A DNA stretch of 64,000 nt from an uncultured Pelagibacteraceae bacterium (GCA_902536765.1 CACAYM010000004.1:1-64000), one strand, 5' to 3'; numbered from the stretch's first letter, positions 9,375 to 19,862 are shown. Numbers and translations: made by a program. The notes: a model not told the origin generated them from the sequence alone.

Positions 9375-10279
9375 TTAAAGTTTGTTTTAAATTCAAAAAA
9401 AAGATTTCCCATATCTAAATTATATTTGTTTGCATCCGAAACTTTTTTAAAGAAAGATTTGCACCATAAATAATCTTTTTCATTAAAAAGTTTCATATTT
9501 TTTTGATGAAGGAAAACTTGGATTAATTTTAAAATAATAGTATTATTTTTCTTGTCATATTTATTTAAATTTAAATAAAAATCTATAATACTTTTGGTAT
9601 TTGCTTTTTCTTGAATCTTATTGTTTAGTAAAAAATTTTTTAGATAAATCAATTCCCCAATTGTCATAAATTTACAAAGCAAAATGTCGTTAAATAAATT
9701 ATTATATTTATTGCCGATTATCTTCTCAAAAATATTAAGATTTTCCTCTTCTGAGAAACTTTTTTTAAATATAAAACATCTAGACTCTAATGTTTTTAAT
9801 AATTTATAGGATGAATTATGAACTAAAATGAAAATTAATTTTTCATTTGGTTCTTCTATTATTTTTAACAAAGCATTGCTTGAATTTATATTAAGTAATT
9901 CAACATTATTAATAAGTATAATCCTATATTCGTTATTCATAGAAGATTTATTAATAAATTCGAATGATTTTCTCACTTTATCAATACTTATTTTTTCTTT
10001 ATCATCATCGAGATCAATTAAAAAAAAATTTTGATGAGCATTTTCTTTAACTAATTTAAAAGATCTATTATGGTCATTTAATTCGAAATTATTCAAATCG
10101 TATTTATAATCTTCATTTTTTGAAAATAAATAGTTTATTAGATGGTAAGCAAAAGTTGATTTGCCAATTCCCTTTTTGCCTGAAATTATAAATTTATTTG
10201 GCATTTTCTTGTTTTGATCTAGTCTTACAAAAAAATTGAATAAATTATCATATCCATATAGTTTTTTTTCAATATTCAT
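9371..10279 (-). CDS. holB: DNA polymerase III delta' subunit
   Basis: ISGKKGIGKSTFAYHLINYLF Walker A, NSSNALLKIIEEPNEKLIFILV, LESRC; lies between tmk and metG. Confidence 0.88.
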   Translation of the reverse strand: MNIEKKLYGYDNLFNFFVRLDQNKKMPNKFIISGKKGIGKSTFAYHLINYLFSKNEDYKYDLNNFELNDHNRSFKLVKENAHQNFFLIDLDDDKEKISIDKVRKSFEFINKSSMNNEYRIILINNVELLNINSSNALLKIIEEPNEKLIFILVHNSSYKLLKTLESRCFIFKKSFSEEENLNIFEKIIGNKYNNLFNDILLCKFMTIGELIYLKNFLLNNKIQEKANTKSIIDFYLNLNKYDKKNNTIILKLIQVFLHQKNMKLFNEKDYLWCKSFFKKVSDANKYNLDMGNLFFEFKTNFK

Positions 10280-10285
10280 ATTAGT

Positions 10286-10903
10286 TTAATAAAAAATTAA
10301 TTTATTTACCTTTGTCAATATTTCTTTTCTGTTGGCTTCAATATTTTTATTTGTATTTATGATAAAATAGTTTTTTTTATTTTTAGCCAGTTTAAGAAAG
10401 CCATTTTGTACTTTGTTGTAAAAAGTATCTTTAAATTTATCATATTTATTAAGGTTACTTCTGCTTTTAAGTCTACGTTTTAAATTTTTAATACTTACAA
10501 TATTTAAAAAAGTAAAATCTATTTCTATATCTTTTGTTAAATACTTATTTAATAATTTGATAATTTTCAAATCAATTCCCATTCCATAATGCTGATATGC
10601 AACAGTTGAGTCGACAAATCTATCTATCAATATTACTTTTCTTTTATAATTTTTTTTAATTATTTTATTAATATTTTCATTTCTTGCTGCAAGATATAAA
10701 AGTAAATCAGAAAAATAATGAAAATTAGATTTTTTATTTAATATTATTTTTCTTAGCAATTCAGAATTTTTATTTCCTCCTGGTTCTCTTAGACAAATAT
10801 ATTTAATTTTTTTTTTTTTTAGAAATTTCGATACATTTCTAATATGTGTAGTTTTACCTGATCCCTCTATACCCTCAAAAATAATTATGGGTTTTTTATA
10901 CAT
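10286..10903 (-). CDS. tmk: Thymidylate kinase
   Basis: IIFEGIEGSGKTTHI, LREPGG, LIDRFVDSTVAYQHYG. Confidence 0.95.
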   Translation of the reverse strand: MYKKPIIIFEGIEGSGKTTHIRNVSKFLKKKKIKYICLREPGGNKNSELLRKIILNKKSNFHYFSDLLLYLAARNENINKIIKKNYKRKVILIDRFVDSTVAYQHYGMGIDLKIIKLLNKYLTKDIEIDFTFLNIVSIKNLKRRLKSRSNLNKYDKFKDTFYNKVQNGFLKLAKNKKNYFIINTNKNIEANRKEILTKVNKLIFY

Positions 10904-12044
10904 CGCCCCATATTAAATAATTTACTGATTTCAAAATTCTGGAAAATAGATTAACTTTTTTAACTGCATTCATTGAAAAGATTTTATGTTCACTAATTAA
11001 TTCATTTTTATAAAAAATTTTAAGTAATCCAATTTCTTGGTCTTCTTCTATCGGTGCTTTGATTGGTCCCTGATACTCTATTTGAACTTTTAGCTCTTTT
11101 TTCCGACCTTTTTTGATTGTTTTGTAAATGTCATCTTTAACATAACCCTTTACGCTTTCTTGTTTGCCGAGCCACACAGTAAATTCTGAGATACTTTCTT
11201 TATTTTCTGAAATTTTGATCGTATCAAAATTCGTGAAGCCCCACATATGTAATTTCATAGATTCTTTGGATCTATCTTTTTTCGTTTTAAATCCAGAAGC
11301 TACCGCAATTAATCTTCTACCGTTTCTTTCAACAGACGAGGCTAAGGAGTATTTTTCAACTGCTAAGTATCCAGTTTTAATACCGTCTGCACCAATATTT
11401 TTATAAAGTAACGGATTTCTATTTCCTTGTGTTATTGGGTCACCACCAGTTCTATCCCATGTAAATTCTTCCTCTTTAAAATACCTATAATACTCTGGAA
11501 AATTATTTATTAGATAATTTGACATAATTAAAATATCTTTTAGCGTAGAATAATTATCAGGATCATTAATTCCTGATGAGTTAGAAAAATTAGTATCTTT
11601 CATCCCAATCTCTTTTGCTTTAGCAGTCATAATTAATGCAAATTCCTCCTCTGAACCAGCAATACCTTCAGCTAATGCAATACAAGCATCATTTCCAGAA
11701 GCAACAATTATGCCTCTAAGTAAATTTTCAACAGAGACTTGATCACCAACCATAATAAACATTGATGAGTATCCAGCTGTAGATAATTTCCAAGCTTTCT
11801 CGGAAACTAAAAATTTATCGTCTAAACTAATTTCATCATTTTTAAGCATTTCAAATGCGATAATACTAGTCATTATTTTTGTCATTGAAGCAGGATAAAT
11901 TTCTCTATCGGCATCTTTTTCATATAGAATTTCACCAGATAAAAAATCTTGTAAAATAACTGAAGGAGCTTTTATATCAAAAGAATATACATTATAACTT
12001 AGCAAGGTAAATATAATCGAAAGTAAAATTTTTTTTTTAAACAT
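10896..12044 (-). CDS. D-alanyl-D-alanine carboxypeptidase (PBP5/6 family)
   Basis: PASMTKIMTSIIAFE (SxxK), SGNDACIALAE, GIKTGYL (KTG); C-terminal PBP5_C-like domain. Confidence 0.93.
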   Translation of the reverse strand: MFKKKILLSIIFTLLSYNVYSFDIKAPSVILQDFLSGEILYEKDADREIYPASMTKIMTSIIAFEMLKNDEISLDDKFLVSEKAWKLSTAGYSSMFIMVGDQVSVENLLRGIIVASGNDACIALAEGIAGSEEEFALIMTAKAKEIGMKDTNFSNSSGINDPDNYSTLKDILIMSNYLINNFPEYYRYFKEEEFTWDRTGGDPITQGNRNPLLYKNIGADGIKTGYLAVEKYSLASSVERNGRRLIAVASGFKTKKDRSKESMKLHMWGFTNFDTIKISENKESISEFTVWLGKQESVKGYVKDDIYKTIKKGRKKELKVQIEYQGPIKAPIEEDQEIGLLKIFYKNELISEHKIFSMNAVKKVNLFSRILKSVNYLIWGDV

Positions 12045-12789
12045 TTCTAATTATTTCTATATTTTCAAAGTTTAAGTTATCAAGTTTTTTATATTCTTTT
12101 TCAATAGACTTCAAATCCAAATAAGGACCTATTATCACTCTATATTTATTTTCAGATAATTTTTTAATATACACGTTTTTAATGAGCGATTCATTCATTA
12201 TTCTTTTTTTCATCATTTTGGCAGAATCAATAAAGTAAAAATCGGCAATTTTTATTGAATAATTAAAATTTTTTATTTTTTTTGAATTATTTTTTTCGAT
12301 TGATTGATTTAAATCATTTACAACAATTTTATCAACCGGGGCTTTATTTGCTACTTTCTTTTCCTCCTTAAAAGTTTTTGTTTTCTTTGCTATAAAAGAA
12401 CTATTGTTTTGTATTTCTTCAATAATGATGAATGGCTCTTCCAATGTCAGCTCCAGTTCAGATGCAATTCTTTTTGATACAACTGAATTATTAAAATTTG
12501 GATAACTAGATTTTTTTCCAACTTGAGCTATCAAACTTTTATTATTATCAGGGTTTAATATCTTTACCGATGTACCTTTTTTAAGATTTTTTTGAAATAT
12601 AATTAAATCTCTGTCATTCATTTTTTTATTAATTATTTTATTTAATAATAATTTTTCATCGTAAATTAATGTAAATCCTGAATTTGAAAATTTAGATTTT
12701 ATTATAACGTTTGTTGTGTTTTTTGTATCAATATTACTTACACATGAAGATAAAAAAAATAAAATGATGATAATTATTTTATAATTCAT
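12037..12789 (-). CDS. RlpA-like lipoprotein: degenerate double-psi beta-barrel plus C-terminal SPOR domain
   Basis: Lipobox LSSC; KKGTSVKILNPDNNKSLIAQV..NNSVVSKRIASELEL resembles RlpA core; C-term YSIKIADFYFIDSAKMMKKRI..YRVIIGPYLDLKSIEKEYKKL is SPOR-like; sits next to dac and mltB. Confidence 0.72.
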   Translation of the reverse strand: MNYKIIIIILFFLSSCVSNIDTKNTTNVIIKSKFSNSGFTLIYDEKLLLNKIINKKMNDRDLIIFQKNLKKGTSVKILNPDNNKSLIAQVGKKSSYPNFNNSVVSKRIASELELTLEEPFIIIEEIQNNSSFIAKKTKTFKEEKKVANKAPVDKIVVNDLNQSIEKNNSKKIKNFNYSIKIADFYFIDSAKMMKKRIMNESLIKNVYIKKLSENKYRVIIGPYLDLKSIEKEYKKLDNLNFENIEIIRNV

Positions 12790-13771
12790 TTTTAATTTTA
12801 TCTTTTAATGTACATACTGCTAGACCAAATCTCAAAGATCTATTCCATTTTAGTATTAATTCATAGTTTTGAAAAACAATATATGCTGGATCATTAATTT
12901 TTGCATTATCTACAATATCAGCATCTGGTGTTATTAATGCAACTTTCAAATTTTCATCATAATTTAAAGCTTCGTTAATATATTTCTTATAATATTTTAA
13001 TTTCTTTTTATTTTTTAATTTTCTTGCAGAAGTATTTAAAAATTTTTTAGGGATATTAGATTTAAGTGAAACTTTTTCAAAACAAGGTTCATTTTTTTTC
13101 CAACCCATTTTACTTAGATAATTTGCGGCTGATGCAAAAGAATCGTGTTCTTTTTTAAGTTCTATTAAGTTATTATTATTGAAATCAACAGCATATTGTT
13201 CAATTGTAGATGGCATAAATTGGAAGTTTCCAAAAGCTCCGGCCCATGAGCCATACAAAATATCTGGGTCAACTATTCCTTTGTCAATAAGTTTTAGAAT
13301 CGTGAGCAGTTCTTTTGTAAAAAATTCACTTCTCCTTTTGTCAAAGCTTAGTGTAGATAATGATGAAATTATATCCATTTTACCAAGATAGTTTCCAAAA
13401 TTAGTTTCAATCCCCATTAATGCCAACAATAATTCTTTTTCAATTTTAAAGTTATTGTCTACACTATTAATAATTCCTATATTTTTTTTGTAATACTCCA
13501 AGCCAGAAGAAACTTTTTTCTTTGAAGTCCTTTTAGAAATATATGTTTTAGTATCTTCATAAAATTCTGGTTGATATCTATCGTATTCTATAACCTTGGG
13601 AACAAACTTTGCATTCTCCATAACATTATTAAAAGTTGCCTCTGAAACTCCTTCAGATAAAGCTAATATTTTAAAATTCTTTTTCCATTGATCAAATGAA
13701 GATGCATAGGAAATATTAAAGCTTAATATAAAATAGATAAATAAATATTGTGGTATTTTACTTATTTTCAT
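12779..13771 (-). CDS. mltB: Lytic murein transglycosylase (MltB family)
   Basis: LLALMGIETNFGNYLGKMDIISSLSTLSFDKRRSEFF, GSWAGAFGNFQFMPSTIEQYAVDF. Confidence 0.93.
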   Translation of the reverse strand: MKISKIPQYLFIYFILSFNISYASSFDQWKKNFKILALSEGVSEATFNNVMENAKFVPKVIEYDRYQPEFYEDTKTYISKRTSKKKVSSGLEYYKKNIGIINSVDNNFKIEKELLLALMGIETNFGNYLGKMDIISSLSTLSFDKRRSEFFTKELLTILKLIDKGIVDPDILYGSWAGAFGNFQFMPSTIEQYAVDFNNNNLIELKKEHDSFASAANYLSKMGWKKNEPCFEKVSLKSNIPKKFLNTSARKLKNKKKLKYYKKYINEALNYDENLKVALITPDADIVDNAKINDPAYIVFQNYELILKWNRSLRFGLAVCTLKDKIKNEL

Positions 13772-14639
13772 AAAGATCCTTTAAATAAATAAATACAGCA
13801 ATCCAAATAAAAATAAAACTAATTAACTTTTCATTGTTTAGAGGCTCATTATATAGAAAATAACCAAGTAAAAATTGCAATGTTGGGGTAATATAAAATA
13901 TCATTCCAGTGGGTCCAAGACCACATAACTCAACACCCCTAACATATAAAAACAAAGGTATAACAGTCATTGGGCCTGCTAAAATAAAAATAAACATTAA
14001 TTTTGGATTTGATAAATCAAAATCATTCAAGTTATTTTGTACAATTATATAAAAAGCAATTAAAATAACTGGTAAGATAAACAAACTTTCAACTAACAAA
14101 CCGATATCAGTTTCAACATTTATTTTTTTTCTTAATAGATTATAAAAACTCCAACTAAAAGCTACTACCAAACCCACCCATGGTATTGAATTAAAATCGG
14201 AAAAAATTAAATATAATATTGTAAAAATTACAATTAATACTGAAATTTTTCCTTTATTTGTTAGAAGCTCTTGAAAAAAAGAATATCCTAAAAAAATACT
14301 AATTATTGGCATAATAAAATAACCAAAACTTGCATCTATAACACGATCTGTAGTTACTGCATAAATCCAAACAGCCCAGTTTGTAAAGATCAAAATTCCA
14401 GAGAAAAAAAGTGTAATTATAGCTTTTTTATTTTTAAAAACTTTTTTAATTTTTTTAAATTTAGAAAAAATAAATGAGGTTAATAATAGCATTACTGTTG
14501 TCCATAAACTTCGATGTATTACTACTTCAATGTGACCAGCGAAAGCTATGTATTTAAAATATATTACGCCAATTAATCCCCACCAAAAAGATCCAGCGGC
14601 AGTTAGAAAAATACCTTTATTAAAATTATTATTTTGCAC
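13758..14639 (-). CDS. rarD: EamA-family transporter, RarD-like
   Basis: GIFLTAAGSFWWGLIGVIYFKYIAFAGHIEVVIHRSLWTT; multiple TM helices; GPMTVIPLFLYVRGVELCGLGPTGMIFYITPTLQFLLG. Confidence 0.85.
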   Translation of the reverse strand: MQNNNFNKGIFLTAAGSFWWGLIGVIYFKYIAFAGHIEVVIHRSLWTTVMLLLTSFIFSKFKKIKKVFKNKKAIITLFFSGILIFTNWAVWIYAVTTDRVIDASFGYFIMPIISIFLGYSFFQELLTNKGKISVLIVIFTILYLIFSDFNSIPWVGLVVAFSWSFYNLLRKKINVETDIGLLVESLFILPVILIAFYIIVQNNLNDFDLSNPKLMFIFILAGPMTVIPLFLYVRGVELCGLGPTGMIFYITPTLQFLLGYFLYNEPLNNEKLISFIFIWIAVFIYLKDLYENK

Positions 14640-14704
14640 TATTTTAAATGAATTAAACTATTTTATTCTTGAAATATATATTAATAATCGTAAAAGACCT
14701 CATA

Positions 14705-14794
14705 GGAGAGATGGCTGAGCGGTTGAAAGCACCGGTCTTGAAAACCGGCAAAGGGGCAACTCTTTCCTGGGTTCGAATCCCAGTCTCTCCGCCA
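14705..14794 (+). tRNA. tRNA-Ser(TGA)
   Basis: ggagagatggctgagcggttgaaagcaccggtcttgaaaaccggcaaaggggcaactctttcctgggttcgaatcccagtctctccgcca; anticodon loop CTTGAAA; long variable arm. Confidence 0.97.
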
Positions 14795-14798
14795 CAAA

Positions 14799-15053
14799 TT
14801 AAAAATTTTCAAATTTATTTAAAATGTATGTCAAATTTTTATTAATTTTATACTTTGATTTTTTGTTTTTTAAGGATTTTAAAATCTCATCATCTAGATT
14901 TATAAATTCATCTAGTTGAACAAGCTGATTATATTCTAGCTCATTAATTATAGATTTTACAAAGTTTGTCATTAAAATATCCATTTCTTTAGTCCCCCTA
15001 TAAGAACTTCTATAAATAATCTTATTTTTAATATCTTCTTTATTTTGAGACAT
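14799..15053 (-). CDS. sdhE: FAD assembly factor SdhE
   Basis: MSQNKEDIKNKIIYRSSYRGTKEMDILMTNFV matches SdhE RGxxEMD motif. Start moved from 15098 to internal ATG at 15053 to fit family N-terminus and avoid overlap with recG. Confidence 0.85.
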   Translation of the reverse strand: MSQNKEDIKNKIIYRSSYRGTKEMDILMTNFVKSIINELEYNQLVQLDEFINLDDEILKSLKNKKSKYKINKNLTYILNKFENF

Positions 15054-15070
15054 AGTTATATAAATAAAAT

Positions 15071-17110
15071 ATGAATGGTATAGAATACTTACTTTCAAAT
15101 ATAAATAGCATAAGTGGCATTGGAACTAAAACCTCTAATTTGTTAAAAAAAAAGAATATTTTTACAATTTTTGATCTTCTATGGAATTTACCTAGGGATT
15201 TTATTGATCGTAGCAACATTTTTAAAATTAATAAACTTGAAATTGGAAAAGTTCAGACGTTAAAGGTTTTAGTTAATAAGTATAATTTCCCTAGAATAAG
15301 AAATTTACCAAATAAAGTAATATGCGAAGATGATACTGGTAAAATAGACTGTATTTTTTTCAATAGTTATGAGGGTTATATTAGAAAAATTCTTCCATTA
15401 AATAATGAGGTTATTATAAGTGGTAAAATAAGTTTTTTTAATAAAAGGTATCAAATTATAAACCCTACACATATATCCACCAATGAAAATTCTGTAAAAA
15501 AAATTCAACCTAAATATAGTTTAACGGATGGTTTAAATGAAAAAAAATATCAGAAAATAATAAATACAGTTTTAAAGTCTTTACCAGATTTAGACGAATG
15601 GTTAAGTAGAGATATGTCTAAACGCTTTAATAATATTTCTTGGAAAAATTCTATATTACAACTTCATGATCCAAAAAATTACAATAAAAAAGGTGATTTT
15701 TTAAATAGATTAATTTTTGATGAAATTCTATCGAATTTTTTAATTAGCTCAAGTGTTAGATCAAAAATTAAAAAAAATAAAAAAACTAAAAAAATATTTG
15801 ATAATGGTCCCATAAGTTCTGTTATGAAAAAAATAAATTTCAAATTAACTAATGATCAATTAATGGCTATTAACGAAATAAACAAGGATTTGAGATCTGA
15901 TATGAAAATGTTTAGACTTTTACAAGGCGATGTGGGAAGTGGTAAAACTATTGTATCTTTAATTGCAAGTCTCAATGTTATCAATAGTAAGTTTCAAGTT
16001 GCATTTATGGCTCCAACAGAAATTTTAGCAAAACAACATTATAATTTAGCAATAAAAATATTTGATAATAACATTAATGTAGACATACTTACTGGTAAAA
16101 CCGAATTTAAAGAAAGAAAAAAAATTTTAAAAAATTTATCTGAAGGAAAAATTGATTTACTCATAGGGACACATTCTCTTTTTCAAAATAAAATTAAATA
16201 TAATAAACTTGGTCTTATTATAATCGATGAACAACATAAATTTGGTGTCAAACAGAGAAAAAAGCTGTCTGATAAAGCGGGTAAAAATTGCGATGTTTTA
16301 GTTATGTCTGCAACACCAATACCAAGAACAATGATTATGACAATTTATGGTGATATGGATACATCTATTATTAGATCAAAACCTAAAGAAAGAAAGGAAA
16401 TCAAAACATTTAGCAAAAATGAAAAAAAAATTGACGAAATTCTAAAATTTGTACAAAAACAAATCCATAATGGAAATCAAATTTTTTGGGTTTGCCCACT
16501 TATAGATGAATCAAAAAAAGTTGACCATCAATCTTCAATAAAAAGATATGAAATATTAAAACAAATCTTAAAAAATAAAGTTGGACTTCTTCACGGCGGA
16601 TTAGAAAAAGATGAAAAAGAAAAAATTCTGTTTAAATTTTTAAACAAGCAAATAGATGTAATTGTTTCTACCACAGTAATTGAGGTAGGTATAGATTTTC
16701 CAAATGCTAATGTAATTATCATAGAAAATGCGAACAAGTTTGGATTATCTCAGCTTCATCAATTAAGAGGACGTGTTGGGCGTGGAACTAAAGAGTCTTT
16801 TTGCATATTAATGTTTAAAAATAACCTCAGTGAAAACGCAAAGAAAAGAATTAAAATTCTAAAATCCACCAATGATGGTTTCAAAATTTCAGAAGAGGAT
16901 ATGAAATTAAGAGGTTATGGAGACTTATTAGGTTTCAAACAAAGTGGTGTTAAAAATTTTAGATTAGCTGACCCAATACATAATGAAGATTTGTTTTTAT
17001 TAGCAGAAAAAGAGGTAAAAAAAATTGAGAAAGAAAACATAAATTTAAACAAATATAATTCTTTATTAAAGCTTTATGATAGAGCAGATATATTAAATGA
17101 TATTGTTTAG
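15071..17110 (+). CDS. recG: ATP-dependent DNA helicase RecG
   Basis: RLLQGDVGSGKTIVSL, IIDEQHKFGVKQR, MSATPIPRTM, HQLRGRVGRG. Confidence 0.96.
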   Translation: MNGIEYLLSNINSISGIGTKTSNLLKKKNIFTIFDLLWNLPRDFIDRSNIFKINKLEIGKVQTLKVLVNKYNFPRIRNLPNKVICEDDTGKIDCIFFNSYEGYIRKILPLNNEVIISGKISFFNKRYQIINPTHISTNENSVKKIQPKYSLTDGLNEKKYQKIINTVLKSLPDLDEWLSRDMSKRFNNISWKNSILQLHDPKNYNKKGDFLNRLIFDEILSNFLISSSVRSKIKKNKKTKKIFDNGPISSVMKKINFKLTNDQLMAINEINKDLRSDMKMFRLLQGDVGSGKTIVSLIASLNVINSKFQVAFMAPTEILAKQHYNLAIKIFDNNINVDILTGKTEFKERKKILKNLSEGKIDLLIGTHSLFQNKIKYNKLGLIIIDEQHKFGVKQRKKLSDKAGKNCDVLVMSATPIPRTMIMTIYGDMDTSIIRSKPKERKEIKTFSKNEKKIDEILKFVQKQIHNGNQIFWVCPLIDESKKVDHQSSIKRYEILKQILKNKVGLLHGGLEKDEKEKILFKFLNKQIDVIVSTTVIEVGIDFPNANVIIIENANKFGLSQLHQLRGRVGRGTKESFCILMFKNNLSENAKKRIKILKSTNDGFKISEEDMKLRGYGDLLGFKQSGVKNFRLADPIHNEDLFLLAEKEVKKIEKENINLNKYNSLLKLYDRADILNDIV

Positions 17111-17111
17111 T

Positions 17112-17729
17112 TTATTTTGTGTTTGATGTACCTGCTGACACTATAAATTTAGAAGCCTCTTCAAAAGTCATATCTAAATATATAATTTCTTTTTTTGGAA
17201 ACATTAAAAGAAAACCACTAGTTGGATTCGGAGTTGTTGGTACAAATACATTTACGAGTTCAGAATTTGTCTTTTTAGAAATTTCACCTTGATTATCTTT
17301 AGTTGCAAAACCAACTGCCCAACTACCCTTTCTTGGGTACTCTACTAAAACCACACTTTTTTTACCTTTATCTTTATTGGTAAAACTTTCTGTCATTTGA
17401 TTTATTGCTGAATAAATAGTTCTTAAAAAAGGTATTCTTTTAAATAAATCATTAATAAGTTGTAATATTTTTTTTCCAACAAAAGAAACAGATAAGCCGC
17501 CTATAAATGTAATAATAATAATAGATAATATTATCTCTAAACCTGGTATTGAAAATGGTAAATAATTATTAGGATTGATTTCTTTTGGTATCAATTTAGA
17601 AGAGACTTCGATAATGAACATTGTTAAATACAAAGTTATACCAATAGGTATAATGGCAACGATTCCCGCAATAAAGTAATTTCTTAGCCTGTTAAGTATT
17701 GAAATTTTTTTTTTCATTTTTTTTTTCAA
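17112..17729 (-). CDS. DUF502 family membrane protein
   Basis: LRNYFIAGIVAIIPIGITLYLTMFII, RIPFLRTIYSAINQMTESF, VLVEYPRKGSWAVGFAT, VFVPTTPNPTSGFLLMFPK. Confidence 0.9.
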   Translation of the reverse strand: MKKKMKKKISILNRLRNYFIAGIVAIIPIGITLYLTMFIIEVSSKLIPKEINPNNYLPFSIPGLEIILSIIIITFIGGLSVSFVGKKILQLINDLFKRIPFLRTIYSAINQMTESFTNKDKGKKSVVLVEYPRKGSWAVGFATKDNQGEISKKTNSELVNVFVPTTPNPTSGFLLMFPKKEIIYLDMTFEEASKFIVSAGTSNTK

Positions 17730-17776
17730 TGATGCTATTAATATTATAATATAATGATTTTAAAATCTAATTCAAA

Positions 17777-18604
17777 ATGAATAGGCGTAACTTTATAAAG
17801 TATATTGGTTGTGGTTGTGGAGGTTTTTTATTGAATTCATGTACTAGTGCCCCTATTACTGACAGGAAACAACTGAAATTGATTCCTGAATCTAAATTAA
17901 ATGCACAAGCTGCGCAAATTTATGAGAAAGTAAAAGAAAAAGAAAAACTTATTAAATCTGGAAGCACTTTAAGTGAGATTAAAGAAATTGGTAAAAAAAT
18001 GGAAGATTCAATAAGTGAATATTTTTATCAACAAGATCTAAAAGATCCCACATCGAACTTTCAATGGGAATATATCTTAATTGATAATAAAAAAGTTAAA
18101 AATGCATGGTGTATGCCAGGTGGAAAAATTGCTGTCTATTCAGGATTATTGGATATTACAAAAAATAAAAACGGATTAGCTGCTGTTATGGGTCATGAAG
18201 TGGCGCATGCTGTTGCAAAACATTCTGTTGAAAGAGCAAGTAGAGGTGTTCTTATAAATACTACTTTTCAAATAACAGATATTTTAACTGGTGGAAAAAT
18301 AAGCCAAGTTAATAGAACTACCGGAATGGATACTGTTGGATTACTTGCTCAATTAGGATTAATGAACCCTTTTAATAGAAAACAGGAATCCGAAGCAGAT
18401 TATTTGGGACTTATTTTTTCATCTTTGTCAGGTTATGATATAAGAGAAACAACAAAAATTTGGGAAAGAATGAAAGAAGCAAATAAAGGTAAAGAACCTC
18501 CAGAATTTATGAGTACTCACCCATCATCTACAAACAGAATTAAACAGATAAATGAATGGATGAATGAGATAGTACTTAAGTATCCACCTATCAAGATCAG
18601 TTAA
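17777..18604 (+). CDS. M48 family metallopeptidase, lipoprotein with twin-arginine-like signal
   Basis: VMGHEVAHAVAKHSVER (HExxH), ESEADYLGL; N-term MNRRNFIKYIGCGCGGFLLNSCTS. Confidence 0.9.
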   Translation: MNRRNFIKYIGCGCGGFLLNSCTSAPITDRKQLKLIPESKLNAQAAQIYEKVKEKEKLIKSGSTLSEIKEIGKKMEDSISEYFYQQDLKDPTSNFQWEYILIDNKKVKNAWCMPGGKIAVYSGLLDITKNKNGLAAVMGHEVAHAVAKHSVERASRGVLINTTFQITDILTGGKISQVNRTTGMDTVGLLAQLGLMNPFNRKQESEADYLGLIFSSLSGYDIRETTKIWERMKEANKGKEPPEFMSTHPSSTNRIKQINEWMNEIVLKYPPIKIS

Positions 18605-18613
18605 ATTACCTGA

Positions 18614-18689
<76 letters not shown>

Positions 18690-18741
18690 AAAGAGTACCT
18701 TATATAGACTTTTTTTAGATATAATCAATGTTTAAAAGGTA

Positions 18742-19854
18742 TCAAATATTATTAAAATATTTCCTATGAAACCTTTCAAAAGTTCCTTTTTTTATATTTT
18801 GTCTAATAGCAAACATCAATTCCTGATAGAAATTAATATTATGTAACGTCAAAAGCATGGAGGCTAATATTTCATTCGTATTAAAAAGATGATTTAGATA
18901 ATTTTTTGAATATTTATTTAAATTGAATTTTTTACAATTTTTGTCTAGTGGGGATTTATCATACTTAAATTTAGAATTTCTAATATTAATTCTCCCATTC
19001 CAAGTGAATGCAAGACCCGTTCTGCCCGATCGTGTAGGTAATACACAATCGAACATATCTATACCTCTTTTTACGGCACCCAATATATCTGAAGGTGTAC
19101 CAACACCCATTAAATATCTAGGCTTATTTTGCGGTAAAAAAGCCTTAATACCATCAAGTACGTTAAACATCTCTTTTTGTGTTTCTCCTACAGCCAGACC
19201 ACCGAGTGCGTACCCATCAAAATTGATATCTAACAATTTTTCTAAGGATTCTATTCGTAGATCGTTAAATAGACCGCCTTGAATAATGCCGAATAATGCT
19301 TTTAATTTATTTTTGCCAAAAGCGTCTTTTGATCTTTTAGCCCAATACATAGATAAATCTAGTGATGCTTTTATTTTATTTTTATCTTTAGTATTTTTAG
19401 GACATTCATCCATAACCATAACAATGTCAGAATTTAAACCTTTTTGAATTCTAATACTTTCCTCAGGGCTTAATATGAACTTTTTACCATCAATGTGAGA
19501 ATTAAAAATAGCACCCTTTTCCCTATCAATTTTATTTAATTTTGAGAGTGACATTACTTGAAAACCACCAGAATCTGTAAGTATAGGTAGTTTGCAATTC
19601 ATAAACTTATGAAGACCATTATGTTTTTTAATTCTCTCAACTCCAGGTCTAAGCATTAAATGATAAGTATTTGCTAAAATTATCTCGCTTCCAGTTTTGA
19701 TTATATCGTCTATAAAGACAGCTTTAACAGTAGCCTGTGTTCCCACAGGCATAAATGCTGGTGTATGAATTTGTCCTCTACTTGTGTTAATAATGCCGGT
19801 TCTAGCGTATTTTTCTTTCGATAAAACCCTAAACGAAAACTTTTTTAATGACAT
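18742..19854 (-). CDS. tgt: Queuine tRNA-ribosyltransferase
   Basis: TPAFMPVGTQATVKAV, LTDSGGFQVMSL, FGIIQGGL, GYALGGLAVGE, YLMGVGTPSDIL, FDCVLPTR. Confidence 0.96.
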   Translation of the reverse strand: MSLKKFSFRVLSKEKYARTGIINTSRGQIHTPAFMPVGTQATVKAVFIDDIIKTGSEIILANTYHLMLRPGVERIKKHNGLHKFMNCKLPILTDSGGFQVMSLSKLNKIDREKGAIFNSHIDGKKFILSPEESIRIQKGLNSDIVMVMDECPKNTKDKNKIKASLDLSMYWAKRSKDAFGKNKLKALFGIIQGGLFNDLRIESLEKLLDINFDGYALGGLAVGETQKEMFNVLDGIKAFLPQNKPRYLMGVGTPSDILGAVKRGIDMFDCVLPTRSGRTGLAFTWNGRINIRNSKFKYDKSPLDKNCKKFNLNKYSKNYLNHLFNTNEILASMLLTLHNINFYQELMFAIRQNIKKGTFERFHRKYFNNI

Positions 19855-19862
19855 TAATCATT

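Noticed and set aside
18923-19282. 119-aa plus-strand ORF inside tgt
   Set aside because: Antisense to conserved Tgt motifs.
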